Below are positions 55,760-63,265 of a stretch of 64,000 nt of DNA, in pieces. The notes below the pieces were generated by a model. That model searched no databases. It worked only from the letters and a program-made list of their open reading frames with translations, and had not been told where the DNA came from. How positions within the stretch are numbered: the first letter of the stretch is position 1; each line of letters opens with the position of its first letter. This DNA is from Piscinibacter sp. HJYY11 (GTDB lineage Bacteria; Pseudomonadota; Gammaproteobacteria; Burkholderiales; Burkholderiaceae_C). The DNA is taken from contig NZ_JAERQZ010000002.1 in assembly GCF_016735515.1 (NCBI RefSeq), forward strand, positions 492,869 to 556,868, in the 5' to 3' direction. The translations under genes and the position numbers were made by a program.

Positions 55760-56380
55760 ATGATTCATCGCCGCACCCTCCTGCTCTCGATTGGTCTGCT
55801 GCCTGGCTACCGCGTAGGGGCTCAGCCGTCTTCATTGCTCGCTCAGGGAAGTCAGATACTGCAGGACGCGACAGGTCAGCCCGTTCGCGAGTTCTCTACC
55901 CAAGACTTTGGGCGAGAGGTGTATTCGGACGGGCGATCCGTTCTAGTTGCTGAGAAGCAAGCGGAGCGCCTACTCAATCTAGTCAGAACCAAGCTTCCAG
56001 TAGGGCTAGTGGCCTTCGTCGGCGTAACCAGCAGCCATGCAACGCCAAAGCCGAACGGGGTCGAGCTTGTCGTGGCAGCAGGGAAAGACCAGTTCGACAT
56101 CCTTCGCGTCGCAGCTACAGATGGGGTGAACCATGGGCTAAGTACCGAAGATGTCATCAAGGAGCTTGTGAAGTGGAACGATGAGTTCGGAATCGACATA
56201 TGGCAAGCTGAAACCGATGTTGTCCAACTGAGACTCAAGACACTGCCAAAGAACCTTCGTGCGTTCGCCAACCGCGTGTACAAGTTTTGCCCAGACATCG
56301 TTGACCAAGGTACCGGTGACGTTAGGAAGCTAGAGAAGTTGCTTGCGCAAGAGAAGGCGGTGCTTCTGTGGTGGGATTGA
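55760..56380 (+). CDS. Cassette 19: exported DUF4253 protein
   Basis: 206 residues. Tat/Sec-like leader (IHRRTLLLSIGLLPGYRVGA). The C-terminal 110 residues match DUF4253: QFDILRVAATDGVNHGLSTE, VIKELVKWNDEFGIDIWQAE, FANRVYKFCPDIVDQGTGDV and the ending VLLWWD. Function unknown; most family members are cytoplasmic, so the leader is noteworthy. Confidence 0.83.
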   Translation: MIHRRTLLLSIGLLPGYRVGAQPSSLLAQGSQILQDATGQPVREFSTQDFGREVYSDGRSVLVAEKQAERLLNLVRTKLPVGLVAFVGVTSSHATPKPNGVELVVAAGKDQFDILRVAATDGVNHGLSTEDVIKELVKWNDEFGIDIWQAETDVVQLRLKTLPKNLRAFANRVYKFCPDIVDQGTGDVRKLEKLLAQEKAVLLWWD

Positions 56381-56387
56381 GCGCGAC

Positions 56388-56456
56388 GCCTAACCATTCC
56401 ATCGAGAGGACGTTGCCCGGCAAGCCGGGCGCCGCCTCTCATGTCAAACGTTAGGC
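56388..56456 (+). repeat. attC: attC 19 (class H variant)
   Basis: R'' GCCTAAC, R' GTTAGGC, 69 bp; left arm reads TAACCATTCC. Interior GTTGCCCGG/CCGGGCGCC. Closes cassette 19. Confidence 0.95.
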
Positions 56457-56478
56457 CGCTCTAAGGAGAAGCATTGCA

Positions 56479-56817
56479 ATGCCATTTACGCTAAACGGAA
56501 CTGGTACAAAGTACTACGGCGCAAGGGAGCATGACATTGGCGGCACATACGTCACCACCAAATGGATTGTGGTGCTCGGTATCCCGTTGCTGCCCCTGAG
56601 TTCTTGGCGGGTCTACCCACTCAATGAAGAGCGCTTTCATGACCATAGGCCGCTTTTGGACCGAGACGCCTCACACACAACGCAGTCCTTTGAAGAAACG
56701 CGAGTGCCATTGAATTGGAAGCAAATCATCAATGTCTACGCAATAACAATTCCTCTTCTCGCCCTGGCGTTCTGGGCAGTCAAACGAGCCTTCCCCGGGT
56801 TCAGCATCAAGTGGTAG
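56479..56817 (+). CDS. Cassette 20: small membrane protein
   Basis: 112 residues. NGTGTKYYGAREHDIGGTYV and TTKWIVVLGIPLLPLSSWRV form a block seen in a widespread family of short bacterial proteins of unknown function. One clear C-terminal membrane segment (VYAITIPLLALAFWAV). AAGGAGAAG is upstream of ATG 56479. Confidence 0.75.
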   Translation: MPFTLNGTGTKYYGAREHDIGGTYVTTKWIVVLGIPLLPLSSWRVYPLNEERFHDHRPLLDRDASHTTQSFEETRVPLNWKQIINVYAITIPLLALAFWAVKRAFPGFSIKW

Positions 56818-56842
56818 TCAGGTCCATGGTTTTGCGAGAGCG

Positions 56843-56911
56843 GCCTAACCCTTCCATCGAGAGGACTCGCCCCGGCAAGCCGGGCCGAGCCTCTCATGTC
56901 AAACGTTAGAC
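56843..56911 (+). repeat. attC: attC 20 (class C)
   Basis: R'' GCCTAAC, R' GTTAGAC, 69 bp; interior TCGCCCCGG/CCGGGCCGA. Closes cassette 20. Confidence 0.96.
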
Positions 56912-56916
56912 CTCAC

Positions 56917-57483
56917 ATGCACGAGTTACTTACTCTCGCCGCTGCAGTCAGGGGACGGTACGTTGAGGCTCTGCTTGAGTCTCTCGCCAGCTTCATGTCT
57001 GAGCATCAGCCCTCCGCGTCAGAGGTCCTATTGGAGATCCAGCGACCAGAGTCCTTGCCGTATCGGCTCTATCGCGCAGACATGGCAACTAACGCTGATG
57101 GTTCGGCGAAGCTCCAAGACGTCAATCCATCCACGCACTTAAGCTTCGAGCCATTTGGTATCGAATTCGACGATGGCACTACTATCGCTGTTCAGCCTTT
57201 TACCTGGAACGATGTTGCACTCCAGATAAACATCACCTTGCCAGCGGAGCCGGTTGAGGAATGGGCCATGCGTTGGCTTGATGCGGATGATTCGTTCGCT
57301 CAAGATGAGCATGGCCTTCAAGGCGTCATTCACTCAATCGTCAGAAGCGATGGCTCAGATGGGGGCACCCTTCTAACGATTGATTTCGGTTCTTCGCCTG
57401 TAGAGGCGCTTAGAGAACTTGTTGAGTTGGCAGTTGCTTCCGGCGCTTCGCACCTGTCGATCTATTCCGAGACGCTCCAGTGA
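56917..57483 (+). CDS. Cassette 21: hypothetical protein
   Basis: 188 residues from ATG 56917; soluble, strongly acidic. LSFEPFGIEFDDGTTIAVQP, LPAEPVEEWAMRWLDADDSF, VIHSIVRSDGSDGGTLLTID, ALRELVELAVASGASHLSIY. No family recognised; the last block resembles small alpha/beta immunity-type domains. Confidence 0.68.
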   Translation: MHELLTLAAAVRGRYVEALLESLASFMSEHQPSASEVLLEIQRPESLPYRLYRADMATNADGSAKLQDVNPSTHLSFEPFGIEFDDGTTIAVQPFTWNDVALQINITLPAEPVEEWAMRWLDADDSFAQDEHGLQGVIHSIVRSDGSDGGTLLTIDFGSSPVEALRELVELAVASGASHLSIYSETLQ

Positions 57484-57484
57484 G

Positions 57485-57556
57485 GCCTAACCCTTCCATC
57501 GAGAGGACGCTTTCCGGCCTACGGCCTCCAAGCGCCTCTCATGTCAAACGTTAGGC
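57485..57556 (+). repeat. attC: attC 21 (class B)
   Basis: R'' GCCTAAC, R' GTTAGGC, 72 bp. Closes cassette 21. Confidence 0.96.
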
Positions 57557-57594
57557 CGCACGAAAGTCACCATCCGCGAAATCAGGAGTACAGC

Positions 57595-58056
57595 GTGTCA
57601 TCCGAGAAACAGGTCCAGTTTGTCGTCACGATCAACGCGCCAGTCCCTACGGTTTGGCGACTCATGATCGGCCCGGAAAGCTACAAGCGATGGGCGGCTC
57701 CTTTTGCTGAGGGAACGTACTTTGAAGGCTCGTGGGAACAGGGAACCAAGATCAAGTTTCTCTCTCCTCCTTCGGGAGATGGGATGCTCTCAGAAATTGC
57801 TGAGCGCCGTAACAACGAGTTCATCTCCATTCGCCACCTAGGCATGATTTCCAATGGAGTGGAAGACACGACAAGCGAGTCCGTTCTTGCCTGGGCGCCC
57901 GCATACGAGAACTACACATTCATCAGTGTTCCGGAAGGCACGAAGCTTGTAGTTGACTTGGACATACCTGGCGAATGGGTCGAGTACATGAATGAGGCCT
58001 GGCCAAAGGCGCTGATGGCGCTCAAGCAGTTGAGCGAGTCCGAACGTGCGGCCTAA
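57595..58056 (+). CDS. Cassette 22: SRPBCC (AHSA1-like) domain protein
   Basis: 153 residues from GTG 57595, preceded by AGGAG at about 8 nt. VTINAPVPTVWRLMIGPESY, WAAPFAEGTYFEGSWEQGTK and ISIRHLGMISNG are landmarks of the activator-of-Hsp90-ATPase-like SRPBCC fold, a hydrophobic-ligand-binding cavity. Substrate unknown. Confidence 0.82.
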   Translation: MSSEKQVQFVVTINAPVPTVWRLMIGPESYKRWAAPFAEGTYFEGSWEQGTKIKFLSPPSGDGMLSEIAERRNNEFISIRHLGMISNGVEDTTSESVLAWAPAYENYTFISVPEGTKLVVDLDIPGEWVEYMNEAWPKALMALKQLSESERAA

Positions 58057-58119
58057 CCCTTCCATCGAGAGGACGTCACCCGGCAAGCCGGGTGCCGCCT
58101 CTCATGTCAAACGTTAGGC
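58051..58119 (+). repeat. attC: attC 22 (class H)
   Basis: R'' GCCTAAC, R' GTTAGGC, 69 bp; interior GTCACCCGG/CCGGGTGCC. Closes cassette 22. Confidence 0.96.
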
Positions 58120-58125
58120 GTCACA

Positions 58126-58604
58126 GTGGAAACTTGGTGGGATCTTTCAGTCGAGCTTCTTGCCAACGGCCACAAGAAGGAGGCCATTGAAGTTGCTCGA
58201 ATGGCCATGAAGCCGGCAGCCTCGGTGCCGCGGTGTGCTTGGCAAGGTTCGGAGAAGATGCCGGGCTGCAGCGTGAAGATGCTGATGCGATCATCGAAGA
58301 CGTCATTCGCATAGTGAAGGACGATGACGAAACGGCGCACTGGAACCTCTACTCCGCGTCTGAGCTCCTTCTTGGCTCTGTCGATCCTGAGGAGAAGTAC
58401 TGGCGGATCGAACGTCATCTTCAGCTGTACGCCAAGGCGTCCGGTAATCCACACGCCGTGCTCATGGTTGCTCGGCGCTTTATGTTCGGCACTGCTGTGC
58501 TTGACGCTGACGTAGCAGAAGCCGTTGACTGGTACTACTGCGCTGCAGCACTCGGCTCAGCGGAAGCTCATGCAGAGCTCGAAGCGATCGTCGGCGACGC
58601 CTAA
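58126..58604 (+). pseudogene. Cassette 23: frameshifted Sel1/TPR-like gene
   Basis: Two overlapping frames look like one gene. Frame 1 from GTG 58126 reads ETWWDLSVELLANGHKKEAI and EVARMAMK, then continues as unrelated sequence to a stop at 58314. Frame 2 reads AGSLGAAVCLARFGEDAGLQ from about 58210 and runs to the stop in attC 23, with LLLGSVDPEEKYWRIERHLQ and AVDWYYCAAALGSAEAHAEL. A one-base change near 58207-58212 would join them into a Sel1-repeat-like protein of about 158 residues. Confidence 0.72.
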
Positions 58605-58670
58605 CCCTTCCATCGAGAGGACGCTTTCCGGCCTACGGCCTCCAAGCGCCTCTCATGTCAAACGTTAGAC
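58599..58670 (+). repeat. attC: attC 23 (class B)
   Basis: R'' GCCTAAC, R' GTTAGAC, 72 bp. Closes cassette 23; the TTA of its R' is the (reverse) stop codon of vapC in the next cassette. Confidence 0.96.
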
Positions 58671-59066
58671 GGCGGAACCCACGCAGCGCAGCCCAAGGTG
58701 CTGCTCAAAGGCATCGAAGTCACGATCGCTGTGAAGCAGTTGATGACCACTGACGATGCACCTAGTGGCGAGCACCACATCAATGGTGCCTCGCACGGTC
58801 AAACCGAGATGGCGCAGCTTTCTGTAGTTCTTCGCTGCCTCCACGATCACATCTTCGCCACCAAGAACCACGAGATCCAAGCGGCCCAAAAGACGCCGAA
58901 CTTCGTTGAACTCCTTGTCGAACTTGCACCCCTGGAGAACCTCCGTGAATATGAGGTCACCAATTGCGAGTTCTTGGGAGTCAAGAAGTCCTTCAAGCAG
59001 GTCAGTCTGCGCCGTTGGTCGCCCTCTGAAGTAGTCGATCCAAACGCTCGAATCCACAAGAATCAC
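58665..59066 (-). CDS. vapC: Cassette 24: VapC-type PIN-domain toxin
   Basis: 133 residues, reading against the rest of the array. PIN ribonuclease fold with the acidic residues in place: LVDSSVWIDYF (Asp5), LIFTEVLQG (Glu), TIDVVLATRC (Asp) and HSDRDFDAFEQHLG (Asp). VapC toxins cut tRNA or rRNA. It overlaps vapB by 4 bp, and its stop codon is supplied by the R' core of attC 23. Confidence 0.93.
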   Translation of the reverse strand: MILVDSSVWIDYFRGRPTAQTDLLEGLLDSQELAIGDLIFTEVLQGCKFDKEFNEVRRLLGRLDLVVLGGEDVIVEAAKNYRKLRHLGLTVRGTIDVVLATRCIVSGHQLLHSDRDFDAFEQHLGLRCVGSAV

Positions 59067-59266
59067 TTGTCACGCCTCATGGCATCGAGATCGCCTTCCC
59101 AGGTAATCTTGCCGCGAAGCTTCCTAATCTCAGCTTGCTGCTTAAGCCGAAGCAAAGTCTTCAATCCAAGCTCCACGGCTTCGCGCTTGGTCCGCAAGCC
59201 AGTGGCACGCAGGGTGTCAGCCATGAGCTTGTCGTCGATCACGATGTTGGTTCGCATGATGTGCAT
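59063..59266 (-). CDS. vapB: Cassette 24: VapB-type antitoxin
   Basis: 67 residues from ATG 59266 (ATG 59257 is the alternative). RTNIVIDDKLMADTLRATGL then RTKREAVELGLKTLLRLKQQ is the ribbon-helix-helix DNA-binding part; the tail GKITWEGDLDAMRRDK is the toxin-binding part typical of VapB. It precedes vapC, so the antitoxin is made first. A -10 TATAGT lies upstream. Confidence 0.92.
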   Translation of the reverse strand: MHIMRTNIVIDDKLMADTLRATGLRTKREAVELGLKTLLRLKQQAEIRKLRGKITWEGDLDAMRRDK

Positions 59267-59286
59267 ACTTTCATTTCGGCATACAC

Positions 59287-59292
59287 ACTATA
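59287..59292 (-). promoter_or_regulatory. -10 element of vapBC
   Basis: TATAGT on the minus strand 20 bp before the vapB start, in a locally AT-rich stretch. It would let the reversed pair be expressed without the integron promoter; no convincing -35 is seen. Confidence 0.45.
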
Positions 59293-59326
59293 CTTTGGCC
59301 GCGCGGTTAGAGCAAGGCACACCGCC

Positions 59327-59398
59327 GTCTAACCCTTCCATCGAGAGGACGTCACAAGGGCTACGCCCTTGCGCCGCCTCTCATGTCAAGCGTTAGGC
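59327..59398 (+). repeat. attC: attC 24 (class A, right-arm variant)
   Basis: R'' GTCTAAC, R' GTTAGGC, 72 bp; right arm reads GTCAAGCG instead of GTCAAACG. Closes cassette 24. Confidence 0.95.
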
Positions 59399-59437
59399 CT
59401 CACGGATCCTCCCGATATCCGTGCGATAGCAACGCCG

Positions 59438-60130
59438 ATGGGCAATGGCTATATCAAAGGCGCACTTCTGCTCGCTGAGCAAGCTAAGGGAATCGAGAGA
59501 AACCCACCACCAGATGTCTTTGATCGTCTTACCGTTCATCACGCGCTAGTGACGAGCAGTCTGTTGAATAGCGCATGCGCCCTCGAAGCGACTATCAACG
59601 AGTGGTACACCTTCTCCGATGAAATCGAAGGCACTCAAGACGATAGCGTCAAAGACCGAATCAGAAGGCTTTGGGATGCAGGCATCCCAAGAACCGCCTC
59701 CTTTCAGATTCTTCAGAAGTAGCAGGTGGGCTTGGCGCTTATGGGAACGGAAGCTTTCTCCGAGGGAGAGGAACCTTTCCAAAGCGCTCGTCTTGTGGTC
59801 GACCTGAGGAATTGGCTAGTTCACTACGAACCCACCTGGGAACCAATGGCTGAGCATGAGGAAGCCGGAGACTTCCCACCCCATAAGCTGGTGCGGCGCC
59901 TGAGAGGAAAGTTCGAGTCGAATCCACTAAGTCAGCCTGGCGTTCCCTTCTGGCCCTACAAGTGCCTTGGTTCTGGTTGCGCCATATGGGCTGCAGAATC
60001 AGCAATCGCATTCATGGATGAGTTCTTCTCTCGCTGCGATCCAGATAGTGTTCTGCGGCCCGAGAAAGCATGGCTCGCTAGAGTTCGCAAGTTGGGGGCC
60101 GAAATGTACTGGCAAAGACGTGAGGCCTAA
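59438..60130 (+). pseudogene. Cassette 25: hypothetical gene interrupted by an in-frame TAG
   Basis: One frame runs from ATG 59438 to the stop in attC 25, broken only by a TAG at 59720-59722. Before it: GNGYIKGALLLAEQAKGIER, ALVTSSLLNSACALEATINE, GIPRTASFQILQK; after it: QVGLALMGTEAFSEGEEPFQ, ARLVVDLRNWLVHYEPTWEP. RNWLVHY is an R-x4-H-like stretch seen in HEPN-type proteins, so the intact gene may have encoded an HEPN protein of about 230 residues. The TAG is one base from a Tyr codon. Either a pseudogene or a gene needing suppression. Confidence 0.7.
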
Positions 60131-60196
60131 CCCTTCCATCGAGAGGACGTCACAAGGGCTGCGCCCTTGCGCCGCCTCTCATGTCAAACGTCAGGC
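60125..60196 (+). repeat. attC: attC 25 (class A, mutated R')
   Basis: R'' GCCTAAC, 72 bp; R' reads GTCAGGC, the only site in the array whose core deviates from GTTRRR. Closes cassette 25. Confidence 0.94.
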
Positions 60197-60220
60197 CTCT
60201 TTGTTCACACTCGCAAAGAC

Positions 60221-60650
60221 ATGAATCCGGTCGCATTCGAAAAGCAACTCAGCGCGGTGAACCCATCAGCAGATGGGCTGCACATCGATGCGCTTTCTGA
60301 ACTCATAGAGTTCAGCGGAGTCGAGTCATCCGTTGAAGAGATTCAGCGCGCGATCTTCTCCTATATGGAACGCCATCCGATTGCAGATCTCGGCTCCCCG
60401 GGGCCACTCGTTCATTTCCTTGAGAAGGCTCATCCAAACACATCAGTGAACTGCTTTCCTCTCTGGAAAGGCTGCCGGTCTTCTACACCATCTGATGGTC
60501 AATCGCATCCTCAACTCCAAACCAGCGGCAAACATGGAAGAGAAACTGATAGAAGCTTTGCGCTACTCCACCGTGCACCCAAACGCATCTGCAGTCGTCA
60601 GAAGTCAAGCACTCGAGTTCCTACAGGCTCATAGGCCAGCAAAGGCCTAA
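60221..60650 (+). pseudogene. Cassette 26: frameshifted hypothetical gene
   Basis: From ATG 60221 the frame encodes NPVAFEKQLSAVNPSADGLH and RHPIADLGSPGPLVHFLEKA, then turns into low-quality sequence ending at 60634. From about 60450 the +1 frame encodes LMVNRILNSKPAANMEEKLI and EALRYSTVHPNASAVVRSQA, ending at TAA 60648-60650 inside R'' of attC 26, the normal place for a cassette stop. A single indel between about 60440 and 60490 would restore a protein of about 140 residues of the kind seen as small immunity-like proteins ('GPLVH.LE..'). Confidence 0.72.
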
Positions 60651-60713
60651 CCCTTCCATCGAGCTGACATGCCCCGGCAAGCCGGGTCATGCAGCTCATG
60701 TCAAACGTTAGAC
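60645..60713 (+). repeat. attC: attC 26 (class D, compensated stem)
   Basis: R'' GCCTAAC, R' GTTAGAC, 69 bp. Left arm GAGCTGAC instead of GAGAGGAC and right arm GCAGCTC instead of GCCTCTC: both sides changed so pairing is kept. Closes cassette 26. Confidence 0.95.
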
Positions 60714-60727
60714 GCCGCAGGAACAAA

Positions 60728-61138
60728 ATGCCGCGCTATCTGCTCGCGATCTTTGCTTTTGCAGCCATCACTCAAAGCGGGTGCGCGATCCACGGCCAGG
60801 CTCGCTGCCCTTCTGGAGAACAGGCCTCCACGAACGAACTCACCTACTTCGGCACAGCCAAACCGGGAGGTGTTGTGTCGCCAGAAGAGTGGGCTTCGTA
60901 TCTGGCCAAGTCCGTCACACCGCGCTTCCCGGCCGGCCTATCGGTCTGGCCCGCCGCTGGTCAGTGGCAGTCCGCGCAAGGTTCAATCGTCAAAGAAGCC
61001 TCATTTGTCCTTAGCCTCGTCTACACACCAAGCGAGGCCAATGAAGTTGCGATTCGAGCGCTCGTGTCCGAGTACAAACTTCAGTTTCAGCAGGAAGCAG
61101 TTCTAAGAGTCAAGTCGCATGTCTGCGTTTCACTGTAG
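60728..61138 (+). CDS. Cassette 27: DUF3574 putative lipoprotein
   Basis: 136 residues from ATG 60728. Leader RYLLAIFAFAAITQSGC with lipobox-like QSGC at about 16-19. ELTYFGTAKPGGVVSPEEWA then RFPAGLSVWPAAGQWQ is the DUF3574 pattern ('YFG......VS..EW..F....T..FP.G.T...G.GQW'). Function unknown; expected in the periplasm attached to a membrane. Confidence 0.85.
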   Translation: MPRYLLAIFAFAAITQSGCAIHGQARCPSGEQASTNELTYFGTAKPGGVVSPEEWASYLAKSVTPRFPAGLSVWPAAGQWQSAQGSIVKEASFVLSLVYTPSEANEVAIRALVSEYKLQFQQEAVLRVKSHVCVSL

Positions 61139-61162
61139 GTCTGGTAGCGGTTGCGCAGCGGC

Positions 61163-61234
61163 GTCTAACCCTTCCATCGAGAGGACGTCACAAGGGCTAC
61201 GCCCTTGCGCCGCCTCTCATGTCAAACGTTAGAC
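61163..61234 (+). repeat. attC: attC 27 (class A)
   Basis: R'' GTCTAAC, R' GTTAGAC, 72 bp. Closes cassette 27. Confidence 0.96.
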
Positions 61235-61237
61235 GCC

Positions 61238-61729
61238 ATGAGTCCGCTTGTCGTCGCAACACAAGAAGCGCATCTGCCCGACCTTTACTCGGTCATAGAT
61301 TCTGTCGCACGTGAGGGCAAGTACCTTGCATTCACGAAGGCGCCAGCGTGGGAGCAGTCCGTGGCGTTCTACCGAGGCTTATTGAAGGCCGGCAACCCAT
61401 ACTTCGTGGCCGTTGCAGGCACGAAGGTCGTTGGCTGGTGCGATGTCTCGTTTCTCGTAGGCGAATCCAGAGCTCACATCGGCGTTCTGGGCATTGGGCT
61501 TTTGCCTGAGTTCCGCCACCAAGGCCTCGGTCGCAAGCTCATGGAGGCAGCCATTGCAAGGAGCTGGGCTGTTGGCCTCACACGCATAGAGCTCAACGTA
61601 CGAGAAGACAATCACAACGCCAAGGCTCTCTACGAAAGGCTCGGCTTCGAGACGGAAGGTCTGCGTCGCAAAGCCAGCGTTATTGGCAACGAAGTACACA
61701 ACGTCTGGGCGATGTCACTGCTCCGATAG
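61238..61729 (+). CDS. Cassette 28: GNAT-family N-acetyltransferase
   Basis: 163 residues from ATG 61238. GNAT core: FVAVAGTKVVGWCDVSFLV, acetyl-CoA-binding motif A LLPEFRHQGLGRKLMEAAI (Q/RxxGxG/A), LTRIELNVREDNHNAKALYE and RLGFETEGLRR. Similar enzymes act on peptides, polyamines or antibiotics; the acceptor here is not evident. Confidence 0.92.
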   Translation: MSPLVVATQEAHLPDLYSVIDSVAREGKYLAFTKAPAWEQSVAFYRGLLKAGNPYFVAVAGTKVVGWCDVSFLVGESRAHIGVLGIGLLPEFRHQGLGRKLMEAAIARSWAVGLTRIELNVREDNHNAKALYERLGFETEGLRRKASVIGNEVHNVWAMSLLR

Positions 61730-61735
61730 CATGGC

Positions 61736-61804
61736 GTCTAACCCTTCCATCCAGAGGACGTCGCCCGGCAAGCCGGGCGCCGCCTCTCATGTCAAACGTT
61801 AGGC
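61736..61804 (+). repeat. attC: attC 28 (class H)
   Basis: R'' GTCTAAC, R' GTTAGGC, 69 bp; left arm CCATCCAGAGG instead of CCATCGAGAGG. Interior GTCGCCCGG/CCGGGCGCC. Closes cassette 28. Confidence 0.95.
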
Positions 61805-61848
61805 GGCGCAACAAGCGTTTTCGAGAACCAACCTTTTGGAAGCTAGCC

Positions 61849-62223
61849 ATGAAAAGACTACTAGTGGCCGCTGTCGTCCTTCAACTTCTGGCAGGCTGTC
61901 AGGCAATACGAGACTCGATCGCTCCTCCGGGAGAGATGGGTAGCAACGGAAGGGTCAACAAGTGCAACGACTGGAGCACGAACCCTCAAGCTTGTGGAGA
62001 GGCACGCTACAACGCACCGCGTGTTGCCAAGATCAATCTCGGTCAAAGCCTCGCTGAAGTTCGTCAAATAATGGGTCGAGACCCGGAGCAAAGATCGCTC
62101 CGCGAAGAGGGTGGCCAAGCTATCGAAGAGTGGCAGTACCTGACAGACTACAAGCAATCCATCACCTCTGTCATCTCGTTCAAGAACGGCAAGGTCAGTT
62201 CCCTTCAAGCAGTACGCAAGTAG
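61849..62223 (+). CDS. Cassette 29: SmpA/OmlA-like putative lipoprotein
   Basis: 124 residues from ATG 61849. Leader KRLLVAAVVLQLLAGC with lipobox LAGC (Cys17). The mature part has the BamE/SmpA-like pattern INLGQSLAEVRQIMGRDPEQ, EEWQYLTDYKQSITSVISFK and NGKVSSLQAV. Whether it takes part in outer-membrane assembly is unknown; the fold is also used by unrelated inhibitor lipoproteins. Confidence 0.78.
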   Translation: MKRLLVAAVVLQLLAGCQAIRDSIAPPGEMGSNGRVNKCNDWSTNPQACGEARYNAPRVAKINLGQSLAEVRQIMGRDPEQRSLREEGGQAIEEWQYLTDYKQSITSVISFKNGKVSSLQAVRK

Positions 62224-62242
62224 CCCTCAACATGAAGGCGCC

Positions 62243-62314
62243 GCCTAACCCTTCCATCGAGAGGACGTCACAAGGGCTACGCCCTTGCGCCGCCTCTCAT
62301 GTCAAACGTTAGGC
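62243..62314 (+). repeat. attC: attC 29 (class A)
   Basis: R'' GCCTAAC, R' GTTAGGC, 72 bp. Closes cassette 29. Confidence 0.96.
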
Positions 62315-62319
62315 GCCTC

Positions 62320-62676
62320 ATGTACGCATGCCCACACTGCAAGTTTGAAGGCATAGGCCTTTCCGCTAAGTGGCGCTCGTCTATTGCGTATCCAATCTCT
62401 TGCAGACACTGCCACAAACTCAGCCTAGTCCCGGTTGCGACCTCAAGCGGAATACTTGTGGCGTGCATTGTCGGCTACGTACTCATCGGTCTCGCCGCTG
62501 CACTCCTCAAGTCTGGGCCGGTGCTCTTACTCGGCGGTTTTGGAATCCTTTGCTTTTATGTGTGGCGCTGGCACAAGGCTGAACTTCTCCCAACTACGCC
62601 GAGAGGATCAGAACAAGCAAAGAAGGCAAACTGGCTACTTGGCTTGTACTTCGCCGTTCTAAGTCTGTTTCAGTAG
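62320..62676 (+). CDS. Cassette 30: zinc-ribbon membrane protein
   Basis: 118 residues from ATG 62320. An N-terminal ribbon, ACPHCKFEGIGLSAKW and ISCRHCHKLS, is followed by two adjacent membrane segments (ILVACIVGYVLIGLAAAL and GPVLLLGGFGILCFYVW). Small zinc-ribbon membrane proteins of this layout are common and uncharacterised. Confidence 0.75.
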   Translation: MYACPHCKFEGIGLSAKWRSSIAYPISCRHCHKLSLVPVATSSGILVACIVGYVLIGLAAALLKSGPVLLLGGFGILCFYVWRWHKAELLPTTPRGSEQAKKANWLLGLYFAVLSLFQ

Positions 62677-62734
62677 GCGCCGAACGAATGCTTCTCGTAT
62701 CAGCGGCCCATTCCAGATCTGCCTTCCGAGAGGC

Positions 62735-62803
62735 GCCTAACCCTTCCATCGAGAGGACCCGCCCCGGCAAGCCGGGGCGGGCCTCTCATGTCAAACGTTA
62801 GGC
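62735..62803 (+). repeat. attC: attC 30 (class E)
   Basis: R'' GCCTAAC, R' GTTAGGC, 69 bp; same interior as attC 15. Closes cassette 30. Confidence 0.96.
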
Positions 62804-62877
62804 GCCGCACGGATTTCCAATCGCTTGTCGGATTGCCAAAATTACCGCCCTCGGCACAAGGACGAAGAGATCATCAA

Positions 62878-63162
62878 ATGAAAGCGAATCTTCATGGGCT
62901 CCTAGTTCTTGCAGCACTCGTAAGCTGCTCCTCCGCGTTTGCGAACGAACCGATCAAGTGCTACGAAATGGCTTGGGGAAGCCGAGAAAAGCAGGGCCTC
63001 GGCCTAACCGCTGGACAGGCGGTAACGCTATGCAGCGGAACGACCGACGCTGCCAAAACGATTGAGTGCTTTGTAAGGGCCTGGGCACACCGAGACGATG
63101 GTGGCCTGGGGCTAACTGCCGGCCAAGCCATTACGCTCTGCAAGTCCAACTCGCTGCCATAA
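62878..63162 (+). CDS. Cassette 31: small exported protein with a duplicated Cys motif
   Basis: 94 residues from ATG 62878, signal peptide ending near AFA-NEP. The mature about 68 residues are two copies of one unit: CYEMAWGSREKQGLGLTAGQ then AVTLCSG, and CFVRAWAHRDDGGLGLTAGQ then AITLCKS. Each unit has two cysteines and a GLGLTAGQA.TLC core. Probably periplasmic or secreted and disulfide-bonded; function unknown. The last about 100 bp of the cassette are noncoding. Confidence 0.75.
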   Translation: MKANLHGLLVLAALVSCSSAFANEPIKCYEMAWGSREKQGLGLTAGQAVTLCSGTTDAAKTIECFVRAWAHRDDGGLGLTAGQAITLCKSNSLP

Positions 63163-63265
63163 GCTTCACGACTAGGCGGCCCCGACTTATGCAGGCTCTC
63201 ATGTGCTTCGTAGCTAGCCTTCGGGCATACCGGGCCAAAAGCTCCTACGTTCAGGGCGAGGCGGC

